Counted from the first letter of the stretch, positions 1 to 6,081 are shown. The stretch: 8,536 nucleotides of DNA from Acidobacteriota bacterium (GCA_003225515.1 QIAK01000161.1:1-8536), one strand, 5' to 3'. Program-made: numbers and translations. Notes: a model not told the origin generated them from the sequence alone.

Positions 1-986
1 AACTCAAGGGCGCGGGCCTGATTCGCAGTGAAGAAGCCTTCGTCCTATGGCATTACATCCACCACAAGCGATCGCTTAAAGCTGGAGAATATCTGTTCGA
101 TAAGCCCGCAAACATTATTGACATTCAGAAGCGCCTGCGCCGCGGGGACGTCTACTTCCATACCGTCGTCGTGCCGGAAGGCTTTACCATGTTTGACATT
201 GCGCGAGCCGTTGAGGCCGCGGGCCTCGGGCCGGCCGACGAGTTCCTCAAAGTAGCGCAGTCCGATACGGCGTTAATTGCCGACATCGCCCCCGGCGCCC
301 ATTCCCTCGAAGGATACCTTTTTCCCGAAACCTACGAATTCTCCCGCATGATGAGCATGCATGACATGGCCGCCGCCATGGTTAAGCAATTCCGCCAGGT
401 CGCGCACGAAATCCAACTGATCCAGTCGACCGGCGACTCCAAAAAAGCAAGTTTGAATGTTGGGAGATCAAAAAACTCAGGGACTAAAGCGAAATTGAGA
501 GTTGTCACCGACCAGCCTGAGGGCGCGCCTCAATCGGCAGCGCCGAACAGTAGCAATAGCATTAACAACACCGGGGATGTGCACCGCACGGTTATCATGG
601 CCTCCATCGTCGAGAAAGAAACCGCTGTCGCCGAAGAACGCCCGCTCGTTGCGAGTGTCTACTACAACCGCCTTGCCAAGAATATTGCTCTCGACGCGGA
701 CCCAAGCATTATCTACGCGGAACTCCTGGCGGGAACCTATCAAGGCGCACTGCACCACGCGGACATGCAATTCAAATCGCCCTACAACACGTATCGAAAT
801 GCCGGCCTGCCACCCGGCCCCATCGGCAATCCCGGACGCAGCGCTCTCGAAGCGGCCATGCACCCCGCCCAAACCGATTACTACTATTTCGTAGCCGACG
901 CCCAAGGCCATCACCGCTTCGCCCGCACCGTGGAAGAGCACAACAGGAATGTGGGGGCCTACCGTAAGGCGATGCGCGGGCGCTAG
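1..986 (+). CDS. mltG: Endolytic murein transglycosylase MltG, 5'-partial
   Basis: MltG is a membrane-anchored lytic transglycosylase that cuts nascent glycan strands and is thought to terminate their growth. The window starts inside the gene, so the N-terminal membrane anchor is not visible; the first complete codon is at base 3 and 328 residues can be read. Visible family signatures, numbered from base 3, are the LysM-like segment VPEGFTMFDIA (from residue 57), LEGYLFPETYEF, the catalytic block ASIVEKET with its conserved glutamate at residue 204, LDADPSIIYAE, YNTYRNAGLPPGPIGNPG, and HPAQTDYYYFVAD near the end. A 51-codon Ser/Asn/Lys-rich stretch (bases 426-578) sits between the LysM-like part and the catalytic block, where relatives I know have little or nothing. 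The stop codon directly touches a heptamer array. It converges with ruvX. The family call is secure. Confidence 0.95.
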   Translation, partial: LKGAGLIRSEEAFVLWHYIHHKRSLKAGEYLFDKPANIIDIQKRLRRGDVYFHTVVVPEGFTMFDIARAVEAAGLGPADEFLKVAQSDTALIADIAPGAHSLEGYLFPETYEFSRMMSMHDMAAAMVKQFRQVAHEIQLIQSTGDSKKASLNVGRSKNSGTKAKLRVVTDQPEGAPQSAAPNSSNSINNTGDVHRTVIMASIVEKETAVAEERPLVASVYYNRLAKNIALDADPSIIYAELLAGTYQGALHHADMQFKSPYNTYRNAGLPPGPIGNPGRSALEAAMHPAQTDYYYFVADAQGHHRFARTVEEHNRNVGAYRKAMRGR

Positions 987-1007
987 CCGGCTTCCGGCTT
1001 TCGGCTT
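987..1007 (+). repeat. Heptamer array, left (3 units of YCGGCTT)
   Basis: Three adjacent 7-nt units read CCGGCTT, CCGGCTT, TCGGCTT, followed by the degenerate CTGGATG. The array starts on the base after the mltG stop codon. On the opposite strand the unit is AAGCCGR, the form found on the + strand at 1241-1275, so the two arrays face each other as inverted repeats around the four-helix-bundle remnant. Confidence 0.8.
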
Positions 1008-1027
1008 CTGGATGCTCTTGCAGAACC

Positions 1028-1213
1028 TTAGGCCGCCGACGCGGCAGGGCGAACCGATCGGATCAATCCGTTAATCATTTGTCCGATTCGGGCAGTTTCA
1101 CGTTGTAGAGCGTTGCAGTCTTCTGGCTTTGAAAAGCCCAACTGCTCCGCCAGTGCGAGCTGAGTCTCGATCTCGAACAATGATCCTCGGGAATGGCAAA
1201 GGAACTGTATCAA
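1028..1213 (-). pseudogene. Four-helix-bundle (S23/IVS-type) protein, C-terminal remnant
   Basis: The 61-codon open stretch ends with the typical second half of the 23S-rRNA-intervening-sequence / four-helix-bundle family: IQFLCHSRGSLFEIETQLALAEQLGF, then helices ending IGQMINGLIRSV. Family members are about 115-125 residues with a helical N-terminal half, which is missing here. The only start available is a TTG at 1213 inside the conserved FL..(A/S)RGS block. Going upstream in frame, family resemblance stops within a few codons, around base 1225, close to the ruvX stop and the right heptamer array. I read it as a truncated, probably non-functional copy. The family is usually described as pentameric helical bundles of unclear role. 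Identification rests on motif recognition only. Confidence 0.7.
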
Positions 1214-1226
1214 TGGAATAGCTGCC

Positions 1227-1784
1227 CTATTCCGATCCGGAAGCCGGAAGCCGAGAGCCGGAAGCCGAAAGCCGATTTTCCATCCATCCTTGCAAAATCA
1301 AAACTGCCGCCATCCGATCAACCGCCTTGCCCCGCTTCTCGATCGATAACTCCGTTTCCCGCAAGAAACGATTCGCTTCGGCCGACGTGAGACGCTCATC
1401 CCACAGGTGAACCGGTAAGTCGAATTTTTTTCGTAATTCCTCGGCGAAGTCGCGCATTTTCCCCGATTGCGTTCCCTCCGCCCCGCTCATGCGCAGCGGC
1501 AGCCCGACCACAATCTCCTTCACCTTGTACTTACGAATTACCCGCGCCAAATATTCAAAGTCGTGACGCTTGTTCCTTCGCTGCAAGGTTTCCAGCCCTT
1601 GCGCTGTGATTCCCAGCGGGTCCGAGACCGCGAGTCCAATCCTCCGCGATCCAACGTCGAGACCCAGCACCCGTCCTGCGGGAATAACCCGGGCACTCTG
1701 GTGTTCCGGGCCGTCGTCCCACCGCTCTTCTGGAATGCCGCCCCTCCGGTCCGTATTCACGGCCTGATTATATGCGGCACTCAC
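1227..1784 (-). CDS. ruvX: RuvX/YqgF-family Holliday junction resolvase-like nuclease
   Basis: RuvX/YqgF proteins have an RNase H fold and act in pre-16S rRNA 5' processing and possibly Holliday junction cleavage. Visible motifs are GLDVGSRRIGLAVSD (metal-binding D43), VVGLPLRMSG (93-101), LWDERLTS (D129, E130) and KAVDRMAAVLILQGWM (D156), the expected acidic set. At 185 residues it is longer than the usual 135-150. About 37 residues precede the first strand, so the true start may lie downstream of the GTG at 1784; no convincing Shine-Dalgarno decides it. The last 15 residues (RLSASGSRLPASGSE) are encoded by the heptamer array at 1241-1275 and look like a read-through tail after the natural end near QGWMEN. 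The gene is divergent from the CarD-like gene and converges with mltG. Confidence 0.92.
   Translation of the reverse strand: MSAAYNQAVNTDRRGGIPEERWDDGPEHQSARVIPAGRVLGLDVGSRRIGLAVSDPLGITAQGLETLQRRNKRHDFEYLARVIRKYKVKEIVVGLPLRMSGAEGTQSGKMRDFAEELRKKFDLPVHLWDERLTSAEANRFLRETELSIEKRGKAVDRMAAVLILQGWMENRLSASGSRLPASGSE
1241..1275 (+). repeat. Heptamer array, right (5 units of RAGCCGR)
   Basis: Five contiguous 7-nt units read AAGCCGG, AAGCCGA, GAGCCGG, AAGCCGA, AAGCCGA. The array lies inside the 3' end of ruvX and encodes its serine-rich tail. It is inverted relative to the array at 987-1007. A length divisible by seven but not by three means that gain or loss of one unit would shift the ruvX tail frame. 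Confidence 0.85.
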
Positions 1785-1901
1785 ACATCAACAGGGTTTT
1801 CCGAGCAGGAAGCCCAAGAAAGGCGCCCTCAGGCGCTCATCCGCGGCCAAATGCGCAATTCCTGACGAGGGTGCTGAAGTCCACGCAAAGCCGCCCTCGC
1901 C

Positions 1902-1930
1902 TTGCTTTCACCCCGGCCGGAGAGTAGCAT
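1902..1930 (+). promoter_or_regulatory. Possible sigma70-type promoter for the CarD-like gene
   Basis: TTGCTT at 1902-1907 and TAGCAT at 1925-1930 are separated by exactly 17 nt in the divergent region between ruvX and the CarD-like gene. They would give a leader of roughly 50 nt before the ATG at 1989. This is a consensus-like match only, and chance is not excluded. Confidence 0.4.
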
Positions 1931-1988
1931 AGTAGAAGGATTATTGGACCTTCTCCCCTCGAACCCTTCGCCTTTCCGGGTGCTAAAC

Positions 1989-2525
1989 ATGAATGGTACC
2001 GACTTGAATTTCCACATCGGCGACAAGGTTGTCTATCCCAATCATGGAGTTGGGGTTATTGAACAGATCAGCAGCCGGTCGGTGGGCCCCACAGTCGAGA
2101 GGTTCTACCTCTTGAACATCAAAGCCAGCAGCCTGAAAGTGATGGTCCCCTGTCAAAATGCCGGCAGTGTGGGATTGCGACGCGTGGTCAGGAACGGCGA
2201 AATCCAGAAAGTTCTCGACGCCCTCTCCGTTAACGAAAACGGAAGCAACGGCGACTGGAAAGACCGCTTTAAGGAAAACTCTGAGCGCATGCGTACCGGA
2301 TCGCTCCTTGAGGTGGCCAGCGTCCTGAAGAGCCTTATCGCCCTGCATCAGGCCAAGCCTCTTTCTTTTCGCGAGAAGAAAATGCTCGAACGCGCCCGCT
2401 ATCTCCTGGTAAGCGAACTGGCCATGGCCCGCAACTGCGAAGAATCCAAAGTTGAAGAGATCCTCACGCTCGCCCTCGCCAAGTGCAAGCTGCGCTTCCC
2501 CGAAGCCTCAGAATTCCAGGCCTAG
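1989..2525 (+). CDS. CarD/CdnL-family transcription regulator
   Basis: This 178-residue protein has the CarD/TRCF RNA-polymerase-interacting N-terminal domain: FHIGDKVVYPNHGVGVIEQI (8-27), then FYLLNIKASSLKVMVP and VGLRRV. A helical C-terminal half follows, with LSFREKKMLERARYLLVSELAMA around residues 124-146. Proteins of this family bind the polymerase beta subunit and stabilise the open complex at housekeeping promoters. I chose ATG 1989 because the conserved domain begins eight residues later; an in-frame TTG at 1902 would add 29 residues without family character and overlaps the -35-like box. No strong Shine-Dalgarno is visible. The TAG stop overlaps the stop of the converging sigma gene in the palindrome CTAG. 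The family is clear; whether the paralogue is carD or cdnL cannot be told. Confidence 0.93.
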   Translation: MNGTDLNFHIGDKVVYPNHGVGVIEQISSRSVGPTVERFYLLNIKASSLKVMVPCQNAGSVGLRRVVRNGEIQKVLDALSVNENGSNGDWKDRFKENSERMRTGSLLEVASVLKSLIALHQAKPLSFREKKMLERARYLLVSELAMARNCEESKVEEILTLALAKCKLRFPEASEFQA

Positions 2526-3796
2526 CTCTCGCAGCAATTGCGCGCCCGCTCCAGCAGAAGATTTCGCTCCCGCACATTGCGCGTTATGGACGCTGCCCGT
2601 TCGAATTCCGCGCGAGCTTCGACCGTCCTCCCAAGTTTCTTCAGCAGGTCGCCGCGCACGCTGGGCAGCAGATGATAGTTCTGTAGCGCCGGATTGCTCT
2701 CCAGGAGATTCACTAACTCCAGCCCCGCCGCCGGACCGCGCGCCATCCCCACGGCGACAGCGCGGTTCAACTCCACGACTGGCGACGGCGCGACCTCCGC
2801 CAGTTCCCCGTACAATGCCGCGATACGGGACCAATTCGTCTCCTCGGCCGTCTTGGCCCGAGCATGACAAGCCGCGATCGCCGCCTGAATCGCGTACACG
2901 CCCCGCGTTCCGCCAAGCTTCGCCACCCGCTCCAGCGCCGCCAGCCCTCGATGTATGAGCAATCCGTCCCATTGCGCGCGATTCTGATCCAAGAGCAGAA
3001 TCGGCTCCCCCGAGGCACTCACTCGCGCTTTGGCACGCGAAGCCTGAATCTCCATCAGTGCCACTAACCCATGCACCTCCGGCTCATTTGGTACCAGTCC
3101 CGCGAGAATGCGTCCGAGCCGCAACGCCTCCTCGCACAATGCGGGTCTCAGCCAATCATCCCCCGCAGTCGCGGAGTATCCCTCGTTGAAAACGAGGTAG
3201 ATGACCTGCAGTACCGACGATAATCGTGCCGTGAATTCCGGACCCTGCGGAACCTCGAATGGAATCCGCGCTTCGGTAAGAGTGCGCTTCGCCCGAACGA
3301 TCCGCTGGGCAATCGTCGCTTCCGCGACAAGGTAGGCTCGCGCGATCTCGTCGGTAGTGAGCCCGCCAAGCAGTCGTAGCGTGAGCGCGACTCTCGAATC
3401 CGTTGCGAGCACCGGATGGCATGCGATGAACACCAGCCGCAGCATGTCATCGCCGATGTGATCATCCATGGCAGCCGCCAGATTGGGCACCACCATCTCC
3501 CGCTGCGCCACCTCGCGGCCGAGGTCTTCATGCTTGCGGTCGATCAGCGTGCCCCGGCGCAGGAAATCGATTGCACGATGTTTGGCAGTGCCCATGAGCC
3601 AGGCTCCAGGATTCTCCGGAATTCCCGACTCCGGCCACTGTTCAAGGGCAGCCACCAGCGCGTCTTGCGCGAGTTCTTCCGCCACGCCCACATCGCGGAC
3701 GATGCGAGTCAGCCCGGCAATCACCCGAGCCGACTCGATCTTCCAAACTGTTTCAATCGCGCGATGTGTCTCGGTAGCACCCACAGCTCCGATCAC
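2522..3796 (-). CDS. ECF42-type RNA polymerase sigma factor with TPR-like C-terminal extension
   Basis: This 424-residue alternative sigma factor is far longer than ordinary ECF sigmas of about 180-200. Region 2 spans about residues 35-85 (AEELAQDALVAALEQWP, then GAWLMGTAKHRAIDFLRR). Region 4 spans about 118-175 (CHPVL..DSRVALTLRLLGGLTTDEIARAYLV, AQRIVRAKRTL). Then comes the family-specific extension: YLVFNEGYSAT at 200-210, NEPEVHGLVALMEI, LLLDQNRAQWD, YAIQAAIAACHA, APSPVVELNRAVAVG. This is the ECF42 arrangement, in which the extension replaces an anti-sigma factor and the gene sits with DGPF/YCII genes, as here. The GTG start at 3796 lies 7 nt after the preceding YCII stop codon, so the two are co-transcribed; no strong ribosome site is seen. 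Its stop overlaps that of the CarD-like gene. The first codons lie in the duplicated 179-bp segment. Confidence 0.93.
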   Translation of the reverse strand: MIGAVGATETHRAIETVWKIESARVIAGLTRIVRDVGVAEELAQDALVAALEQWPESGIPENPGAWLMGTAKHRAIDFLRRGTLIDRKHEDLGREVAQREMVVPNLAAAMDDHIGDDMLRLVFIACHPVLATDSRVALTLRLLGGLTTDEIARAYLVAEATIAQRIVRAKRTLTEARIPFEVPQGPEFTARLSSVLQVIYLVFNEGYSATAGDDWLRPALCEEALRLGRILAGLVPNEPEVHGLVALMEIQASRAKARVSASGEPILLLDQNRAQWDGLLIHRGLAALERVAKLGGTRGVYAIQAAIAACHARAKTAEETNWSRIAALYGELAEVAPSPVVELNRAVAVGMARGPAAGLELVNLLESNPALQNYHLLPSVRGDLLKKLGRTVEARAEFERAASITRNVRERNLLLERARNCCES

Positions 3797-3959
3797 ACCA
3801 TGTTCATGACTTCAGCGCAACCGCCTCAGCTTCTTGACAAGGAATTTGCCCCGGCCCACTGACTTCATACAACTGGCGCAGCTCGCACTCGCCCTCTCCC
3901 GCCACTTTGAGGAATTTCCGAGCCAGCTCAATCGCCTCTGCCTTGGAATCCGCCTTCAG
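3781..3959. repeat. 179-bp perfect direct repeat, copy 1 (native context)
   Basis: By direct comparison, these 179 bases recur without any mismatch or gap at 4893-5071, a constant offset of 1112. In this copy the repeat spans the last 52 codons or so of the first YCII gene, its stop, the 7-nt spacer and the first five codons of the sigma gene. It sits inside two intact genes, so this is the original. Sequence diverges immediately at both edges. Confidence 0.98.
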
Positions 3960-4193
3960 GATCGCGAACCCGCCGACCACTTCTTTGGTCTCAGCGAAGG
4001 GCCCGTCAGTCACGCTCAGTTTGTCGCCGGATCGGCGAACTCGTGCTCCAAGGCTTGTGGGCAAGCAACCTTCCGTCGAAAGCAGCCAACCCGCCTTCAT
4101 GCCTTCCTCAATCAGTTTTCCCATGGTCGACATTTCTTCCTGGGTGGGAGGGCTGTTCCTCTCAGGTGTCTTGTAGATACTTAGAAATCGCAT
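3804..4193 (-). CDS. DGPF/YCII-family protein, sigma-proximal
   Basis: This 129-residue YCII-related (DGPF-domain) protein has a small ferredoxin-like alpha/beta fold. The signature VTDGPFAETKEVVGGFAIL starts at residue 61, with DGPF at 63-66, followed by the typical SKAEAIELARKFLKVAG helix and the closing strand ELRQLYE. The biochemical function of these partners is not established. They are the conserved companions of ECF42 sigma factors and probable targets or signal modulators. The start is set by AAGGAG at 4200-4205, which is 6 nt from the ATG at 4193; the ATG at 4199 touches the Shine-Dalgarno and is unlikely. The gene lies 7 nt upstream of the sigma gene. A TGTCGA-N17-CGACG element precedes it. 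Confidence 0.9.
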   Translation of the reverse strand: MRFLSIYKTPERNSPPTQEEMSTMGKLIEEGMKAGWLLSTEGCLPTSLGARVRRSGDKLSVTDGPFAETKEVVGGFAILKADSKAEAIELARKFLKVAGEGECELRQLYEVSGPGQIPCQEAEAVALKS

Positions 4194-4199
4194 TGTCAT

Positions 4200-4205
4200 C
4201 TCCTT
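4200..4205 (-). promoter_or_regulatory. Shine-Dalgarno deciding the YCII start
   Basis: AAGGAG on the minus strand has a 6-nt spacing to the ATG at 4193-4191 and zero spacing to the ATG at 4199-4197, which fixes the shorter start MRFLSIY, the usual DGPF-protein beginning. Confidence 0.75.
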
Positions 4206-4272
4206 GAATTAATTTCAGGATTTGAGCCGGCTTCGCTGCCGAATCCGGTCTCAATTTTCTCGCTCATTACTT

Positions 4273-4300
4273 CGTCGAATCAGGAATCCCGAATTCGACA
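4273..4300 (-). promoter_or_regulatory. Putative ECF42-dependent promoter of the sigma-proximal YCII gene
   Basis: On the minus strand TGTCGA (4300-4295) is followed by a 17-nt spacer and CGACG (4277-4273), about 80 nt before the ATG at 4193. The same two boxes with the same 17-nt spacing precede the other YCII gene (4833-4806), and the three spacer bases before CGACG are ATT in both. From memory, ECF42 promoters have a TGTCGA-like -35 and a CGA-containing -10, which agrees. Co-variation of box, spacing and gene family supports this over chance. Confidence 0.65.
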
Positions 4301-4319
4301 CGATTCACAAAAATATTCC

Positions 4320-4739
4320 CTATTTCTTCTGCGCTAGCTGCTCGCGTAACCGCTGCTCTCGTTCCTTCAGTTCCGGGGTAAGATTTTCTCCGAAATCCGT
4401 CGCCTCAAACACCGAGCGGATCTCGACCTCTATTCCGCCATCGAACGGAGCCCGCTTCAGCCACTCGACCGCCTCATCCATGGACCGCACCTGCCAGATC
4501 CAGTAGCCGGCGATTAGTTCTTTGGTCTCGGTGAAGGGACCATCGATCACAGTCCGCTTGTCTCCTGAGAACCGCACTCGCTTGCCCTTCGAACTCGGCT
4601 GCAGCCCGTCCCCGGCCAGCATCACTCCAGCCTTGACCAGCTGTTCGTTGAATTTACCCATTTTGGTAAGGATTTCAGTGTCAGGAAGCACGCCAGCTTC
4701 GGATTCTTTGTTGGCCTTTACGATAACCATGACTCTCAT
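4320..4739 (-). CDS. DGPF/YCII-family protein, distal
   Basis: This 139-residue paralogue of the neighbouring YCII protein begins MRVMVIVKAN. It carries the signature VIDGPFTETKELIAGYWIWQV with DGPF at 66-69, then the helix SMDEAVEWLKRAP and a closing strand EVEIRSVFEATDFGE. The charged C-terminal tail ELKEREQRLREQLAQKK (123-139) may extend as a helix and is absent from the sigma-proximal paralogue. AGGAG at 4747-4751 lies 7 nt before the ATG at 4739 and supports the start. A matched TGTCGA-N17-CGACG element lies 67 nt upstream. There are 126 nt to the next YCII gene, which has its own promoter-like element, so both separate and read-through transcription are possible. Molecular function is unknown. 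Confidence 0.9.
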   Translation of the reverse strand: MRVMVIVKANKESEAGVLPDTEILTKMGKFNEQLVKAGVMLAGDGLQPSSKGKRVRFSGDKRTVIDGPFTETKELIAGYWIWQVRSMDEAVEWLKRAPFDGGIEVEIRSVFEATDFGENLTPELKEREQRLREQLAQKK

Positions 4740-4746
4740 AGTCTTG

Positions 4747-4751
4747 CTCCT
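4747..4751 (-). promoter_or_regulatory. Shine-Dalgarno of the distal YCII gene
   Basis: AGGAG on the minus strand is 7 nt upstream of the ATG at 4739-4737. It is a clear ribosome site that confirms this start. Confidence 0.75.
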
Positions 4752-4805
4752 ATTCTAAGATTTTGAGCCGGACCGTTTCCGATGTAAATCCCGTCTCTAT
4801 TGATA

Positions 4806-4833
4806 CGTCGAATGGAGGACCGACCGATCGACA
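4806..4833 (-). promoter_or_regulatory. Putative ECF42-dependent promoter of the distal YCII gene
   Basis: TGTCGA (4833-4828), a 17-nt spacer, then CGACG (4810-4806), 67 nt before the ATG. This is the same architecture as at 4300-4273. Together with the duplicated leader (both share GATTT(T)GAGCCGG just upstream of the coding start), it suggests the two YCII genes with their control regions arose by an older duplication. Confidence 0.65.
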
Positions 4834-4892
4834 TCACGGGAAAATAATTCTCTAACCTCGTAATCGGCGGTGGAATCCGGCGGAAACCCACG

Positions 4893-5071
4893 CCACAGCT
4901 CCGATCACACCATGTTCATGACTTCAGCGCAACCGCCTCAGCTTCTTGACAAGGAATTTGCCCCGGCCCACTGACTTCATACAACTGGCGCAGCTCGCAC
5001 TCGCCCTCTCCCGCCACTTTGAGGAATTTCCGAGCCAGCTCAATCGCCTCTGCCTTGGAATCCGCCTTCAG
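4893..5071. repeat. 179-bp perfect direct repeat, copy 2 (ectopic)
   Basis: This is an exact copy of 3781-3959. On the minus strand it contains the last 52 or so YCII codons, the spacer and five sigma codons, after which the sigma reading diverges and stops near 4861. It carries no complete gene. Its right edge joins the interior of greA at base 5072. With the region upstream of the distal YCII gene, it fills the 332-nt stretch 4740-5071, which otherwise holds only the promoter-like element and no gene I can see. Confidence 0.98.
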
Positions 5072-5440
5072 ATGGCCAAGCAGCGCCAGGAGTTCGTCAA
5101 AGCGCGCGTCCGCCAGCTTGGCAAGCGCCTCGCCGACTTGTCGATGGTCAACATGGATAACATCCCCCACGACCGCGTCGGCCTCGGCTCGACAGTCAAG
5201 ATTTTCGACAATACGAAGAATGAAGAAATGAAGTACAAGCTGGTGACCAGCGAAGAATCCGACGTAGCGGCGGGAAAAATCTCCACCACCTCGCCCATCG
5301 GCCGCGCCCTACTGAATAAGAAGGTAGGGGACGAAGTGATCGTCGACTCACCCAATGGCAAACGCGAACTCGAAATCCTAAGCCTCAGCACCATCCACGA
5401 AGAGATTGAAGGCGAAGCTCCAAAAGAGGCGGAAGCGTAA
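5072..5440 (+). pseudogene. greA: GreA/GreB-type transcription elongation factor, 5'-truncated
   Basis: The reading frame from 5072 gives 122 residues: the end of the N-terminal coiled coil (MAKQRQEFVKARVRQLGKRL), then the complete C-terminal FKBP-like domain (VGLGSTVKIFD, KYKLVTSEESD, KISTTSPIGRALLNKKVGDEVIV, GKRELEILSL). GreA proteins are about 158 residues; alignment by eye places this start at residue 50 of E. coli GreA. The missing part holds the first coiled-coil helix and the acidic tip GDLxENAEY, which enters the polymerase secondary channel and is needed for transcript cleavage. The break coincides exactly with the edge of the 179-bp repeat. The frame stays open leftward to a TTG at 4946, but that sequence is antisense YCII. 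No Shine-Dalgarno precedes the ATG. Probably inactive if the join is real. The stop overlaps the next start (TAATG). Confidence 0.85.
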
Positions 5441-6081
5441 TGTCCGCAAGCTGGACCAGCGCCTTCGGCCGCGCCTGCGGAGTCCTGCTCGATACCATCG
5501 TCCGCTGGCTCGCCCTGTCCCGCATCAATCCCAATGTCCTCACCTTCACGGGACTCGTGGTCAATACATGGGCCGCGATCCTCTTCGGCTCCGCCAACGC
5601 CGGCAACCAGAAGCGCATGTTCATCTATGCCGGACTGGTCATCATCTTCTCCGGCTTCTTCGATCTGGTCGACGGCCAGGTCGCCCGCGCCACCAACCGC
5701 GTTACCCGCTTCGGAGCATTCTTCGACTCCGTCGTCGACCGCTACAGCGACGCCAGCCAATTCCTCGGCCTGTTAGTTTTCTACGCTCGCGGCGGACGCT
5801 TCTTCTACGTCGTCCTCGCCGCCTTTGTTATGGTCAGCGCCATCATGGTCAGCTATACCCGCGCCCGCGCCGAGTCCCTGATCGGCTCCTGCCGCGTAGG
5901 ATTCATGGAACGCCCCGAACGCTTAGTCTTGGTAATCCTCGGAGCGTTATTCAACCGCATGGCCCCAGTCCTGTGGGTGATCGCAGTCCTAAGCACCATC
6001 ACCGTAATCCACCGCATGCGCTACACCTGGACTCGAACCCAGGATTCTCCCACCACCATAAAAGCCGGCCAAGCCGCATAA
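5440..6081 (+). CDS. CDP-alcohol phosphatidyltransferase, integral membrane
   Basis: This 213-residue membrane enzyme swaps CMP of a CDP-alcohol for another alcohol in phospholipid synthesis. The full catalytic signature is present: D75-x2-D78-G79-x2-A82-R83-x8-G92-x3-D96-x3-D100 (from DLVDGQVAR to SVVDRYSD), which binds the metal and CDP. Hydrophobic segments lie at about 31-50, 61-76, 105-116, 121-138 and 163-190. MERPERLVLVILG at 156-168 is a charged motif typical of the branch that includes phosphatidylinositol-phosphate-synthase-like enzymes; the acceptor alcohol cannot be told. ATG 5440 overlaps the greA TAA (TAATG), with GAGG at 5426-5429, so translation was probably coupled to greA. 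With the greA 5' end lost, its promoter may be missing too. Confidence 0.92.
   Translation: MSASWTSAFGRACGVLLDTIVRWLALSRINPNVLTFTGLVVNTWAAILFGSANAGNQKRMFIYAGLVIIFSGFFDLVDGQVARATNRVTRFGAFFDSVVDRYSDASQFLGLLVFYARGGRFFYVVLAAFVMVSAIMVSYTRARAESLIGSCRVGFMERPERLVLVILGALFNRMAPVLWVIAVLSTITVIHRMRYTWTRTQDSPTTIKAGQAA

Noticed and set aside
1902..1988. Upstream TTG start of the CarD-like gene
   Set aside because: It adds 29 residues unlike the family and overlaps a good promoter-like pair; the conserved domain fits ATG 1989.
2452..2958. 168-codon + strand open frame over the sigma gene 3' end
   Set aside because: Ser/Pro/Arg-rich antisense shadow of the sigma-factor extension; no domain recognised.
4916..5170. 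84-codon - strand frame ending in the YCII C-terminus
   Set aside because: Its C-terminal half is the duplicated YCII tail and its N-terminal half is antisense greA; it is a by-product of the rearrangement, not a gene.
5068..5760. 230-codon - strand open frame across greA and the phosphatidyltransferase
   Set aside because: It is antisense to two recognisable genes, with an Asp/Glu/Gly-rich translation typical of a high-GC antisense shadow.
6026..6053. tRNA-like T-arm text (ACTCGAACCCAGGATT)
   Set aside because: It lies inside the phosphatidyltransferase coding end, with no acceptor stem or anticodon arm around it.
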